38,884 nucleotides of DNA from Cohnella sp. GbtcB17 (GCF_019091135.1 NZ_JAGXJW010000070.1:1-38884); one strand, 5' to 3'; shown: positions 1-7,929, numbered from the stretch's first letter. Program-made: numbers and translations. Notes: generated from the sequence alone by a model not told the origin.

Positions 1-414
1 GTCGATACTGGTCTTGCGCAGCAGACGGCCGATACGCGTCACGCGCGGATCGTATTTCATCTTGAACATATTTCCTTTGACCTCGTTGCGTGCGAGCAGC
101 TCCTGAAGCCTTTTTTCCGCGTCGACGACCATCGTCCGGAACTTGACCATTCGGAATAGCCGGCCGTCTTTGCCGACTCTGACCTGGAAAAAGAAAATGC
201 CGCCCTTGGGATCGTCCCATTTCACCAAAATGGCGACGATGAGCAGCAGCGGGGACAGCACCAGCAGGCCGGTCGCCGCCAGCACAATATCCATGCCTCG
301 CTTCGTTCTGTCATATTGCAGGCGACCTGCTTCAAGCTTGACTCTGGCATTTGCCCCTCCATAGTAGGGCATGCCGGCATAGCTCCGTTTCATATCGTTG
401 GACGGCTCGATCAC
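1..414 (-). CDS. Undecaprenyl-phosphate sugar phosphotransferase, C-terminus cut off
   Basis: This is a bacterial sugar transferase of the polyprenyl-phosphate hexose-1-phosphate transferase family. It would load the first sugar phosphate onto the membrane lipid carrier to begin an exopolysaccharide repeat unit. The visible 138 residues contain the KRGMDI segment, a hydrophobic stretch (LLVLSPLLLIVAIL) that anchors it in the membrane, and the family signature FQVRVGKDGRLFRMVKFRTM. The window ends inside the gene, so the C-terminal part is missing. I chose a GTG start at 412-414 because a TAAGGAGG site lies 8 bases upstream; an in-frame ATG at 391-393 has no such site. The ribosome binding site overlaps the stop codon of galU, which implies translational coupling in one operon. 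Family assignment is firm; the sugar is unknown. Confidence 0.9.
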   Translation of the reverse strand, partial: MIEPSNDMKRSYAGMPYYGGANARVKLEAGRLQYDRTKRGMDIVLAATGLLVLSPLLLIVAILVKWDDPKGGIFFFQVRVGKDGRLFRMVKFRTMVVDAEKRLQELLARNEVKGNMFKMKYDPRVTRIGRLLRKTSID

Positions 415-427
415 GCTGGCCGCCTCC

Positions 428-1318
428 TTAGCCGCTGACCGGGACGGCATAGGAATCCCGCACGATGCGCTCCATAGCTTCCAAGAGCGGCTTGCGCAGC
501 TCCGCATGCTGAAGCGCGAAGTCCATGGTCGTCAAAATAAACCCGAGCTTCTCGCCGACGTCGAACCGCGTGCCGTTAAAATGATAGCCGTAAACCGGCT
601 CGATCTCGTTCAATCGCTGGATCGCGTCCGTCAGCTGAATTTCCCCTCCCGCGCCGATCTCCTGTTTCTCGAGATACGCAAAAAGCCCCGGCGTGAAGAC
701 GTACCGGCCCATGATCGCCAAATTCGAAGGCGCCTGGCCGGACGGCGGTTTTTCGACGAATCGCTTCGCCTCGTACAGCCGGCCCTCTCTGCCGATCGGA
801 TCCAGGATGCCGTAGCGATCCGTCTCGTGATCCGCGACCGGCTGGACGCCGATGATCGAGGACCCCGTCCGTTCGTATTGCTGGATCAGCTGTTTCAGAC
901 AAGGCACTTCGGCGGCGACGATATCGTCGCCGAGCAGCACCGCGAACGGCTCGTCGCCGATAAACCTCCGGGCGCACCATACGGCATGCCCCAAGCCCTT
1001 GGGCTCTTTTTGCCGAATGTAGTGGATATCGACCTTGGCGGAACGCCGGACCTCCTCCAACAGCTTGTGCTTGCCCTTCTCGGCCAGGCTGCTCTCGAGC
1101 TCGAAGGCGTGATCGAAGTGGTCCTCGATCGCCCGTTTACCCTTGCCCGTCACGATAATAATGTCTTCGATGCCCGCCTCGACCGCTTCCTCGACGATAT
1201 ATTGAATGGTGGGCTTGTCGATGATCGGGAGCATCTCTTTGGGCATGGCCTTGGTCGCAGGCAAAAACCTCGTTCCAAGTCCTGCAGCCGGTATAATGGC
1301 CTTACGAATCTTTTGCAT
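428..1318 (-). CDS. galU: UTP--glucose-1-phosphate uridylyltransferase
   Basis: This enzyme makes UDP-glucose from UTP and glucose-1-phosphate in the cytoplasm. UDP-glucose feeds EPS, teichoic acid and glycolipid synthesis. The 296-residue protein has the usual family length. It opens with the nucleotide-binding motif AAGLGTRFLPATKAMPKEMLP, followed by the sugar-binding segments VEKP and GGEIQLTDAI and the C-terminal FDVGEKLGF. The start ATG follows a GGAGGTGG site. It lies 176 bases after the CpsD-like gene and directly before the sugar transferase, so it supplies substrate to the same pathway. It may also serve the glucosyltransferase at 31265-32404. The 1319-1494 gap holds only a weak GGGG/CCCC hairpin followed by six Ts on the minus strand near 1350, and no clear promoter. 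Confidence 0.95.
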   Translation of the reverse strand: MQKIRKAIIPAAGLGTRFLPATKAMPKEMLPIIDKPTIQYIVEEAVEAGIEDIIIVTGKGKRAIEDHFDHAFELESSLAEKGKHKLLEEVRRSAKVDIHYIRQKEPKGLGHAVWCARRFIGDEPFAVLLGDDIVAAEVPCLKQLIQQYERTGSSIIGVQPVADHETDRYGILDPIGREGRLYEAKRFVEKPPSGQAPSNLAIMGRYVFTPGLFAYLEKQEIGAGGEIQLTDAIQRLNEIEPVYGYHFNGTRFDVGEKLGFILTTMDFALQHAELRKPLLEAMERIVRDSYAVPVSG

Positions 1319-1494
1319 CGGTCCACCTCCGAAAATAAAAACGTCTATTCAAAAAACGCGGGGCATTCAACCCCTCCTCACGCCATGCCATCGACGATTC
1401 ACGTCTAAGGTCTCGCGACCCACAGCACAGCCGAGTGTCTGCAGCGATAGAGGCTCAGCAGACTTTGCCTGGAGCGCGTCGGCTCCTGTTTGAC

Positions 1495-2133
1495 CTATGC
1501 TTTGTTAATGACCGTGCCCAGTACGGGCCTGCCGATTTGTTCGATCAGGCCGGACGTCCGCTGCAGTTGATGCCGGGTCGTCTTCGCATGCTCGGCGACC
1601 AACAGCACGCCATCCGTTTGCGAGACGACGATCTGGGCGTCCGCCGACGCCATCAGCGGCGAAGTGTCGACGACGATCCGGTCGTATTGCTCCTTCGCAA
1701 ACGCGATGAGCTGTTCGTAGCGTTGGGAGGATAACAATTCGGTCGGGTTGGGGGGCAACGATCCGGAGGTGACGATCTGCATGTTCGGATAGTCGGTCTC
1801 TTTTATGATTTGCGCTGCAGGAATCGCCCGGCTCAAGTACTCGCTTAATCCGTCCCGGCGGGACAGTTGCAAAATGTCGTGAAGGGAAGGCTTGCGGAGG
1901 TCCGAGTCGATCAACAGCGTTTTTTTGCCCGCGCGGGCGTAAGCGAGCGCCAGGTTGATTGCCGTGGCGGATCTCCCTTCTCCCTGCGCGCCGGATACGA
2001 CAGACAATGCCCGCGCCCCGAGCCTGGCAGCCGCAAAGTCGACCTGCGCCCGAAGCGTATGATAGTAGCCTGCCAGCTGCGAAGCGGGGTCGAAGTCCAT
2101 GACCTTTAAATATTCCGGCCTCAGTTTGCTCAT
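1495..2133 (-). CDS. CpsD/YwqD-type tyrosine-kinase-like ATPase, atypical
   Basis: This is the cytoplasmic ATPase partner of a CpsC-type membrane protein. In relatives it is a bacterial tyrosine kinase that controls capsule or EPS polymerisation. The Walker A' motif (LLIDSDLRKP) and Walker B motif (RIVVDTSP) are intact. Two features are odd. The Walker A loop reads GAQGEGRSAT, with Arg54 where the family normally has the phosphate-binding lysine. The protein also ends at VINKA, so the C-terminal tyrosine cluster used for autophosphorylation is absent. Reading past the stop in all three frames shows no tyrosine-rich tail, so a simple frameshift does not explain the loss. Its ATG overlaps the stop of the upstream gene (ATGA). 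It may be a regulatory ATPase rather than a true kinase. Confidence 0.87.
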   Translation of the reverse strand: MSKLRPEYLKVMDFDPASQLAGYYHTLRAQVDFAAARLGARALSVVSGAQGEGRSATAINLALAYARAGKKTLLIDSDLRKPSLHDILQLSRRDGLSEYLSRAIPAAQIIKETDYPNMQIVTSGSLPPNPTELLSSQRYEQLIAFAKEQYDRIVVDTSPLMASADAQIVVSQTDGVLLVAEHAKTTRHQLQRTSGLIEQIGRPVLGTVINKA

Positions 2134-2885
2134 AACGCCTGCTCTCCCGCCTTTATCCCGGATTGGCTTGCCGCATAGCTATTGGAGGACGGGAGCTTGA
2201 TGTCCCGCTTCTTCATCCTTGGAACGACCGCGAGCGTCTTCGATCCGATCGCCAGCAGCACGTCTTCTTCCTTCTTGATCGATTGGTCGAAGTATTCGAT
2301 CAGGAGGATGGCGCCCGTCGACAGCAGCAGCGCAGCGAACAAAGCGACGGTCACGTTCGACTTCGTGTTTTGACCGAAGGGCTGCGTCGGCTGATCTTCC
2401 CTGGCGCTCGTCAATATCGTGACGTTGTTGATTTTCATGATTTTCGGAATTTCCATTTGGAACACTTCGGACACGGCGTTCACGGTCCGCGCGGCGCGCG
2501 CATAATTCGTATCCGTTACATTCAACGACATGACCTGGGTTTCGTTCAACGCATTCACCCGGACTCTGGAGATCAACTGCGCGGAGGAGAGGTTCAATTC
2601 GGGATGAAGCTCGACAACTTTGTCCATGATGGCCGGCGTCAGAATGATTTCCTTGTAGGTTTCGATGAGCTTGATGTTCGAAGCGATCGAGGAGACGTCC
2701 ATCGTCTCGCCGCCCACCGCCTCGACCGTTTTATTGACGATGATTTTCACGTTGGCCGAGTAGAAGCTCGGCTCCATTTGCTTGGAGTAAGCATATGCCG
2801 AGCAGGACGCCGCGATAGACAATAGCAGAATGATCCAAAAGCGTTTCCGAATTGCGCCCATATACTTTTTCAGATCCATTTCCAT
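2130..2885 (-). CDS. CpsC/YwqC-type Wzz-family chain-length and kinase-activator protein
   Basis: This membrane protein belongs to the Wzz/CpsC family, which sets polysaccharide chain length and activates the partner CpsD ATPase through its cytoplasmic tail. It has an N-terminal membrane segment (FWIILLLSIAASCSAYAY), an extracytoplasmic domain with the usual NVKIIVNKT strand, and a second membrane segment near the C-terminus (VTVALFAALLLSTGAILLI). A short cytoplasmic tail follows. I place the start at the ATG at 2883-2885, 8 bases after a GGAG; a GTG nine bases earlier (2894) has no ribosome binding site. It is the first gene of the EPS operon and lies behind the operator-controlled promoter at 2937-2965. 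Confidence 0.9.
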   Translation of the reverse strand: MEMDLKKYMGAIRKRFWIILLLSIAASCSAYAYSKQMEPSFYSANVKIIVNKTVEAVGGETMDVSSIASNIKLIETYKEIILTPAIMDKVVELHPELNLSSAQLISRVRVNALNETQVMSLNVTDTNYARAARTVNAVSEVFQMEIPKIMKINNVTILTSAREDQPTQPFGQNTKSNVTVALFAALLLSTGAILLIEYFDQSIKKEEDVLLAIGSKTLAVVPRMKKRDIKLPSSNSYAASQSGIKAGEQAL

Positions 2886-2908
2886 GCAGATCACTCCATC
2901 TCGGTGTT

Positions 2909-2925
2909 GGATACATTGTGTATCC
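2909..2925 (-). promoter_or_regulatory. GATAC operator, EPS promoter site 2 (early transcribed region)
   Basis: This is a perfect inverted repeat, GGATACA-TTG-TGTATCC, lying just past the predicted transcription start of the EPS operon (about +5 to +21). It is the best copy of the palindrome shared by several promoters in the window. A repressor bound here would block initiation or early elongation. The symmetry is seen directly; the binding protein (Xre at 16042-16413) is inferred. Confidence 0.75.
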
Positions 2926-2936
2926 TCAGTACGTTT

Positions 2937-2965
2937 ATCTTATGATACGTTTTGTATCCTGTCAA
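2937..2965 (-). promoter_or_regulatory. Sigma-A promoter of the EPS operon with operator in the spacer
   Basis: On the minus strand, TTGACA (2960-2965) and TAAGAT (2937-2942) are separated by exactly 17 bases. That spacer is almost wholly the palindrome GATAC-AAAAC-GTATC (2944-2958 on the plus strand). A repressor here would compete directly with RNA polymerase. The centre is 34 bp from the second operator, roughly three helical turns, so both could be bound on similar faces of the helix. Confidence 0.8.
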
Positions 2966-3083
2966 TTGTATTTTAGACTTTTGTCGGAACTCTCTCGGAT
3001 CGAATTTTCAGAAAAATCCCGTTGCTACGGCGCTTCGCGCTTTAAGCGCTTACAATCGAGGCGTCAGCCGATCCGCGGAATTG

Positions 3084-3129
3084 TCGAAAATAAAAAGAAT
3101 CCCGCCGTCTTAGGGACGGACAGGATTCT
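3084..3129 (-). terminator. Rho-independent terminator of the lasso operon
   Basis: On the minus strand, outer arms AGAATCC/GGATTCT and inner GC-rich arms form a long hairpin with a small bulge, followed by TTTTTATTTT. It lies 21 bases after the stop codon of the exporter gene and ends the lasso transcript before the EPS promoter. Confidence 0.85.
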
Positions 3130-3149
3130 CCACTCGCTGTTTGCTTGAC

Positions 3150-4958
3150 TCAGGCGTTGCCGGCGCTCTGCCAGTCGAAGGCTTGATTTTCAAGCAGGTG
3201 CCTGAACAGACTTTTTCTCTCTCCGGCCAGCTCTCCGAATTGGCCGCGCTGGATGATGCGGCCCTCATCCACGACGACGACCTGGTCGGCGCCTTTAATC
3301 GTCGATAGGCGGTGAGCGATGACGATCAAGGTCATGCGGCCCTTCAAGCGATCCAACGCCTCTTGAATTTTGATCTCATTGTCCGTGTCCAGCGCGCTGG
3401 TCGCCACGTCCAGTACGAGAACGGACGGTTTCCTCAGGATGGCGCGAGCCAGCACGATGCGTTGGCGCTCGCCTCCCGAGGGCCGTATGCCCCGATCCCC
3501 GATCTGCGTGTCCAGGCCGTCCGGCAGTCCCCGAACGAAATCTCCGGCCGCGGCGAAGTCGAGCGCCTCCCATAGCGCAGGTTCCGTCGCATCCGGCTTG
3601 ACGAGCGTCATATTCCCTCGAATCGTATCGTTGAACAGGAAGGGGTCCTGGGGAACGTAGCCGATCGACTTGCGAAGCGACAGCAAATCGCCGCTAGACA
3701 GCGGTTTACCGTCCAATGCCAGCATCCCTCGCTCCGGGACGATCAGGCCCATTAGCATATCGATCAGCGTGCTCTTGCCCGCGCCCGACCGGCCCACGAT
3801 GGCCGTCATCTTGCAGGCGGGAACGACCAGATCGATGTCGCGGAGCGCGAAGCGCTCGTCGCCTTTATCGTATCTGAAGCTAACACCCCGGCATTCGAGC
3901 GAGGAATGGATCGCGATCGGCGTAATCGTATCCCGGCCATCCTCGGCGATGCGGAGCTCTGCGGCCGCCGCACATTCCTCCTGCAGCCGATCCAGGCTCT
4001 TGAAGGCGGGATAAAACGAAGCGATCTGCTCGATATTGCCCTGCAAGCCGGAGAAACGAGGCCAAAGCCGCGTGAAGACGACGATGATCAGCAGCAACTG
4101 CTCCATTTTCGTATGGAACAGCTGGACGGACATATAAATGAACAACGCAATCAAAGCGGCGGAAACGGCCTGGAAATAAAATTGCGTCGACGATTTCAAG
4201 CGGACGAATTCGACTTGCTCCTTATGAATCTTGCGGCTGGCTCCGATCATCCAGCTTAATCTGGAGGCTTCGAGCCCGTTGGTTTTAATATCCTTCGCGC
4301 CGCTCAGCTGATCCGTGATTCCCGCCAAATAGGCTCTTGCGGATTCCGTAGACTTGGCGCCGAGACTTTTGGCCCGGCCGACGAACTTTTTGGCCGCATA
4401 CGTAATCGCCAGCCCGCAAACGAGGATGCACGCGGTAATGGAGGGAGACAGCCAGAAGGCGAGCGCGATCTGGATCACCGTAAAGATGACCGAAGCCAGC
4501 AGCTGCAGGCTGAGATTGATGCCCCCGTTCACTCGTCCGATCTCGCTCGTCAGCGCGCTCACCATATCGGATTTTCGTTTTTTCAGAAAAAAGGTCCAAT
4601 TCGATTGCAAAATGCCGCGGTACGTTTCGGTTTTCAAATAAAGATCGAAGCCTTGGTTAATCTTGATGTTCTGTAGCGCGACCACGCGCTTGAGCAGGCT
4701 CTGCGAGAGCATAATGACCAAAAACAAAGTAAGAATAAGCGGCAGAACGGCCTCCCCGGGAATGGCGTCGAATAACCCGAACAGCGGCGTAGCCCCCGTG
4801 CCGAAGTCGGCGATGCCGCCCGCCTTCAGCATCGGAATGAGCAGCAGGATGCCGATCCCCTCGAGCAAGCTTACGAACACCATGCCCGCGAGATTGATAT
4901 ACAGCTTTTTTCCCGCATATTGCCGAAGGCGTTTAATGAAGTACAATATCGGTTCCAT
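3150..4958 (-). CDS. ABC exporter (membrane plus ATPase), probable lasso peptide exporter (D)
   Basis: This 602-residue protein is a half-transporter with an N-terminal membrane domain of about six helices and a C-terminal ATPase. In lasso operons the D protein exports the mature peptide and often protects the producer. The ATPase has Walker A GRSGAGKST, the Q-loop region YVPQDPFLF, a signature reading PSGGERQR and the H-loop histidine in VIAHRLST. The Walker B motif reads VLVLDVATSALD: Val518 stands where nearly all such ATPases carry the catalytic glutamate. The codon is GTG (3405-3407 on the plus strand), one base change from GAG. If this is not a sequencing error, both sites of a homodimer would lack the usual catalytic base. 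The start ATG follows GGGGAG, 12 bases after the N gene, at the end of the operon. Confidence 0.9.
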   Translation of the reverse strand: MEPILYFIKRLRQYAGKKLYINLAGMVFVSLLEGIGILLLIPMLKAGGIADFGTGATPLFGLFDAIPGEAVLPLILTLFLVIMLSQSLLKRVVALQNIKINQGFDLYLKTETYRGILQSNWTFFLKKRKSDMVSALTSEIGRVNGGINLSLQLLASVIFTVIQIALAFWLSPSITACILVCGLAITYAAKKFVGRAKSLGAKSTESARAYLAGITDQLSGAKDIKTNGLEASRLSWMIGASRKIHKEQVEFVRLKSSTQFYFQAVSAALIALFIYMSVQLFHTKMEQLLLIIVVFTRLWPRFSGLQGNIEQIASFYPAFKSLDRLQEECAAAAELRIAEDGRDTITPIAIHSSLECRGVSFRYDKGDERFALRDIDLVVPACKMTAIVGRSGAGKSTLIDMLMGLIVPERGMLALDGKPLSSGDLLSLRKSIGYVPQDPFLFNDTIRGNMTLVKPDATEPALWEALDFAAAGDFVRGLPDGLDTQIGDRGIRPSGGERQRIVLARAILRKPSVLVLDVATSALDTDNEIKIQEALDRLKGRMTLIVIAHRLSTIKGADQVVVVDEGRIIQRGQFGELAGERKSLFRHLLENQAFDWQSAGNA

Positions 4959-4970
4959 AGGCGGCTCCCC

Positions 4971-6137
4971 TCAAGTTACGGCCGTTCTCCTGGTCTTGCG
5001 CCATGCCCACAGCAGGGGACGCAGCGGAAAATACAAAAAATGCACGCGTTTCGGCAAAGGCAGCGTTTCAAAGTCGGTAGGATAAGGATGAAGCAGGCTT
5101 AAAAGGAATAAGAGTTTGTGCAGAGGCGGTCTGATCGCGAACAAGTATCGCTTGTAGGCTCGATGGAGATGCACAGGCGGATCTCCGAGGATGTCGATGC
5201 TTTGCTCGACGTAAAAAAAAGGGTTTTGGGCCAGTTTTGCGCCCTTGGAGTTCGGTTGCGTGCCGAGCGCGATCCCGGCCGGCACCGGGGTGCCGAGCAA
5301 TTTCGATGCCAATGTCATGGCCTGGTCGCCGAGATGGGCGGCGCCGTACTTGCGAAGCAGTCGCCTCACTTGCGGCCAGTCCTCGTCTCTTCTGGCGAGC
5401 ACGTCGATGTCCGTCAGCCACCGTAGGCGGAACCAGCCGTGCCTGGCCCCGTGCATAATCAAGTAGTAGAATAGATGCTTGCTGCCCATATAACGAACGG
5501 CCCCGCCTCCCAAAGCGCTGACCCGGCTTTCCGACCACAGCTCTTCGAATCCCGGCTCTTTCAGCGGTCCTGGGCTCAGCCGCCAATGAATCTCGATATG
5601 CACCCCGAGCTTCGGGTTCCAGTAGGACTTGTGATGCTGCCGCCATCTCCACTCGTTGAGCACGGTCGGCGTGTACGCTTCCGCGACGTAGCCGAGTTCG
5701 GCCATCATCCTATCTACGGCCAGACGATCCCCGCCGAACGGCTTCCAGTCCAACAGGATGTCCAAGTCCGAGGAAGTCCGCAGACTCATGTCCCCGTACA
5801 GCTCGTGGGCGAGCGTCGGTCCTTTTAAAAACAAGGAACGAATTCCTCTGTCCGCCAGGCCCGCGCCGATCCGCGCCGATTCGCCGGCAAGCCCCAGCAT
5901 TCGAACGGCGTTTTGCCGGTATTGCTCCTGCAGCTGCCGCATCACAGGCTCGGGAACGGCGTACGACGCTTCCTTTTTTAGGCGCCGGTACACGGATGGA
6001 TACACCCGATGATGCCGCGTGAGCCGCAAAAAATTCGTCCAATCCACGTCCTCGCTTGCGAAGCCGTCCATGACGCTGCCTTCCGCTTCGCCATCGCTTC
6101 GAAGCAAGGCAAATAGCAATCGCTGCGCGTTATCCAT
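4971..6137 (-). CDS. Nucleotidyltransferase-family protein of the lasso operon (N)
   Basis: This 388-residue protein fits the uncharacterised nucleotidyltransferase family (NTP_transf_5 type) that recurs in paeninodin-like lasso clusters. The recognisable core is LKGPTLAHELYGDMSLRTSSDLDILLD at about residues 125-150, with the Asp-Leu-Asp metal-binding pair. From memory, a homologue in the pseudomycoidin cluster adds hexose to the phosphorylated C-terminal serine. A similar role here is an inference. I chose the ATG at 6135-6137, which overlaps the stop of the protease gene by eight bases; the open frame extends upstream to 6191 but without a ribosome binding site. The short overlap implies coupled translation. 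Confidence 0.82.
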   Translation of the reverse strand: MDNAQRLLFALLRSDGEAEGSVMDGFASEDVDWTNFLRLTRHHRVYPSVYRRLKKEASYAVPEPVMRQLQEQYRQNAVRMLGLAGESARIGAGLADRGIRSLFLKGPTLAHELYGDMSLRTSSDLDILLDWKPFGGDRLAVDRMMAELGYVAEAYTPTVLNEWRWRQHHKSYWNPKLGVHIEIHWRLSPGPLKEPGFEELWSESRVSALGGGAVRYMGSKHLFYYLIMHGARHGWFRLRWLTDIDVLARRDEDWPQVRRLLRKYGAAHLGDQAMTLASKLLGTPVPAGIALGTQPNSKGAKLAQNPFFYVEQSIDILGDPPVHLHRAYKRYLFAIRPPLHKLLFLLSLLHPYPTDFETLPLPKRVHFLYFPLRPLLWAWRKTRRTAVT

Positions 6138-6618
6138 GCGACCATCCCTTCGTTTTGCGAACCGGCCGGGCGCTTTGTCCAAAGACGGCAACCGGCGTGT
6201 AGCCTTTCATCTCGTCCGCGCCGGTCAAGTAAAAGTTCCCGCTGCGAAGCCATGCATGCGCCGCCAGCTCTCCCCGCTCGCCGCGCCCCGTGCCGAGATA
6301 CAGCGTGCTTTCGATGCCCCTTCGCTTCAGCATTTTTAACGCGGCAATCGCCCGCACCAGGCAGCGGCAGTCCCAGGGCGCATGCTTAGCGGCCCGGTAG
6401 ATCGCGTCGGCGATGCGGCGAAGCGTCGCTTTATCGGCAGAAGGCGTCTCCGGCAGCTCCCGCATCGCTTCTCCCAGCGTCGGGGCTACCTTGGCAAAAG
6501 GGACAGAGATCAGGATTCTCGCCCATGCCAAATAACAGAACGCTTCCAGCAGCAGCAATCTGTCGGTTCGGCCAGGCGCGAGGAACTTGGCCATATGGGA
6601 CAAGTAATTTTTGCTCAT
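6130..6618 (-). CDS. Lasso peptide leader protease (B2, transglutaminase-like)
   Basis: This 162-residue protein is the cysteine protease that removes the leader from the lasso precursor. It shows the family triad: Cys86 in DCRCLVRAIAALKMLKRRG, His121 in AAHAWLRSG and Asp135 in LTGADEMKGY. The longer open frame up to 6900 is an artefact. The true start is the ATG at 6616-6618, which forms an ATGA overlap with the stop of the B1 gene. Length and motif order fit stand-alone B2 proteins, and the split B1/B2 arrangement is typical of Firmicutes lasso clusters. Confidence 0.9.
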   Translation of the reverse strand: MSKNYLSHMAKFLAPGRTDRLLLLEAFCYLAWARILISVPFAKVAPTLGEAMRELPETPSADKATLRRIADAIYRAAKHAPWDCRCLVRAIAALKMLKRRGIESTLYLGTGRGERGELAAHAWLRSGNFYLTGADEMKGYTPVAVFGQSARPVRKTKGWSHG

Positions 6619-6917
6619 GACGCTTGCCGGCTCACCGTGATCAGCTCTTCGGCTGTCAATTGATTTAAAAATTGTACGACGTGCCGCTCGCACTCTTCCG
6701 CGCCGACCGCATACTCCTGAACAAGACTGTCTACCAGGTTGCCGATCGATACCGGAGACGAGATCAAGTCCCAGATCCGGCCGCCGATCTCGCCCAGATT
6801 GTAATACTTGCCGCGATCGATGCTGAGCATAACCTTCTCGCCGTCCATATCGCTCACGATGCAGCCGGGGCGCTGGGCGACGACTTGCTCCTTCGTCCAT
6901 TCCATCGTATCCGCCAT
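6615..6917 (-). CDS. Lasso peptide recognition element (B1, PqqD-like)
   Basis: This 100-residue PqqD-like protein binds the precursor leader and presents it to the B2 protease and the cyclase. The fold signature is visible: three beta strands (VVAQRPGCIVSDMDGEKVML), the conserved turn YYNLGEIGGRIWDLI, and two C-terminal helices. The ribosome binding site GGAGGG overlaps the stop codon of the kinase gene (TAG at 6921-6923), so translation is likely coupled. It is the second half of the split B function. Confidence 0.92.
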   Translation of the reverse strand: MADTMEWTKEQVVAQRPGCIVSDMDGEKVMLSIDRGKYYNLGEIGGRIWDLISSPVSIGNLVDSLVQEYAVGAEECERHVVQFLNQLTAEELITVSRQAS

Positions 6918-6920
6918 TTT

Positions 6921-7853
6921 CTAACCCTCCTTCGAAATGAATTCCAATACGCGATCCGCCATCCGATTGGCGGTGAATCCGACACTTTCGGCGGGTCTGC
7001 CTAACTTTTTCAGGGGCACCCGCCCCGCCAGCGCGACGGCGCTTCTAAAGTGCCATTCGTTCAGTCCGAAGCCTTCGATCAACGACTTCCGGAAAGTATG
7101 ATATTGCAAAATGGCCATTCCTAAAAAACGAGGCACATCCGTGATCTCGATCTCCGCGGTCTCGGCCCGCGACAGCACGAAGATGCCTCCTAGCGGAACG
7201 GGACTGCCGTTAAAAGCTTCGGTAACGGGCACGGCGAATTTGTCGACTCGCTCGATAATCGGCTTGAAGGAGGCGCCGGCGATGCCAAGGCCGTCCAGGC
7301 TCGTCTGCCAGAGCTTCTGCTGCGGATACGCGGGCATGACGTACGGTACGGTCTCATTGGGTCCAGCGACCGCGATCACATCGTCCGATACGAGCGAATA
7401 TCCCCGTTGAAGCAAGCACGAAGCCATCGTGGATTTCCCGGCCCCCGAATCTCCGATAAACGCGTAAACCTTGCCGTTAATGAGGACGGCGCTTCCGTGC
7501 AGCGGCAAGATTCGCCTCTGCTGCAGAAGGGCTCCCATACAGGTTCCGAGCAAGTACAACCGGACTTTGTCGGGCTGCGCCTTCTCTTCCGGCGAGACGA
7601 CGATCTCCCTGCCCCCGCGCACTTCGTAAATCGCGGTGCCCTCAATCCTGAACAGCAGCCTGTCTTCGGTCACGCTGGATGTTCTTCCAGGCTCCGCGAA
7701 CGCTTGCCATACGCCGGACAAGTCGCCGATCCGCACGGTGACATCCGTTTCGATATGGTCTGCCGACGCTTCGGGGAGCTCCGGAAGGGGCAGCTCGCTC
7801 AAGATCGTGAGGCCGAATGCCCGGCGTTTGACTTGTTGCAAGGTCGTTACCAT
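6921..7853 (-). CDS. HPr-kinase-like lasso precursor kinase (K)
   Basis: This 310-residue protein resembles the HPr kinase-related enzymes of paeninodin-type clusters, which phosphorylate the side chain of the C-terminal serine of the precursor. The motif LPLHGSAVLI precedes Walker A GDSGAGKST (about residues 133-141) and SDDVIAV. The predicted substrate does end in serine. I chose the ATG at 7851-7853, which follows GGAGTG. The open frame begins at 7925, four bases after the precursor stop, but that start lacks a ribosome binding site and would put a perfect hairpin inside the coding region. With the later start the hairpin sits in the A-K gap. Function is inferred from family and context. 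Confidence 0.87.
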   Translation of the reverse strand: MVTTLQQVKRRAFGLTILSELPLPELPEASADHIETDVTVRIGDLSGVWQAFAEPGRTSSVTEDRLLFRIEGTAIYEVRGGREIVVSPEEKAQPDKVRLYLLGTCMGALLQQRRILPLHGSAVLINGKVYAFIGDSGAGKSTMASCLLQRGYSLVSDDVIAVAGPNETVPYVMPAYPQQKLWQTSLDGLGIAGASFKPIIERVDKFAVPVTEAFNGSPVPLGGIFVLSRAETAEIEITDVPRFLGMAILQYHTFRKSLIEGFGLNEWHFRSAVALAGRVPLKKLGRPAESVGFTANRMADRVLEFISKEG

Positions 7854-7891
7854 CAATTGTCTCACTCCAGCATCGGGATAATAAGAGAGAG

Positions 7892-7919
7892 GTCCCTTAT
7901 AAGGGAATTTATAAGGGAC
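7892..7919 (-). promoter_or_regulatory. Perfect 11-bp hairpin between precursor and kinase genes
   Basis: The arms GTCCCTTATAA and TTATAAGGGAC enclose six bases, 11 bases downstream of the precursor stop codon. No run of T follows on the minus strand, so it is not a standard terminator. Such a stem after a RiPP precursor gene often stabilises the 5' message or partly limits readthrough, giving more precursor than enzyme. The hairpin is seen; the role is inferred. Confidence 0.55.
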
Positions 7920-7929
7920 TCTCATGGGA

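Noticed and set aside
398..1408. A 336-codon plus-strand frame opposite galU
   Set aside because: GalU on the minus strand has full family motifs and a ribosome binding site; the opposite frame has neither.
1319..1494. A possible terminator or attenuator before galU
   Set aside because: The stem is only four GC pairs; the T run may be chance, and the flanking genes fit one operon.
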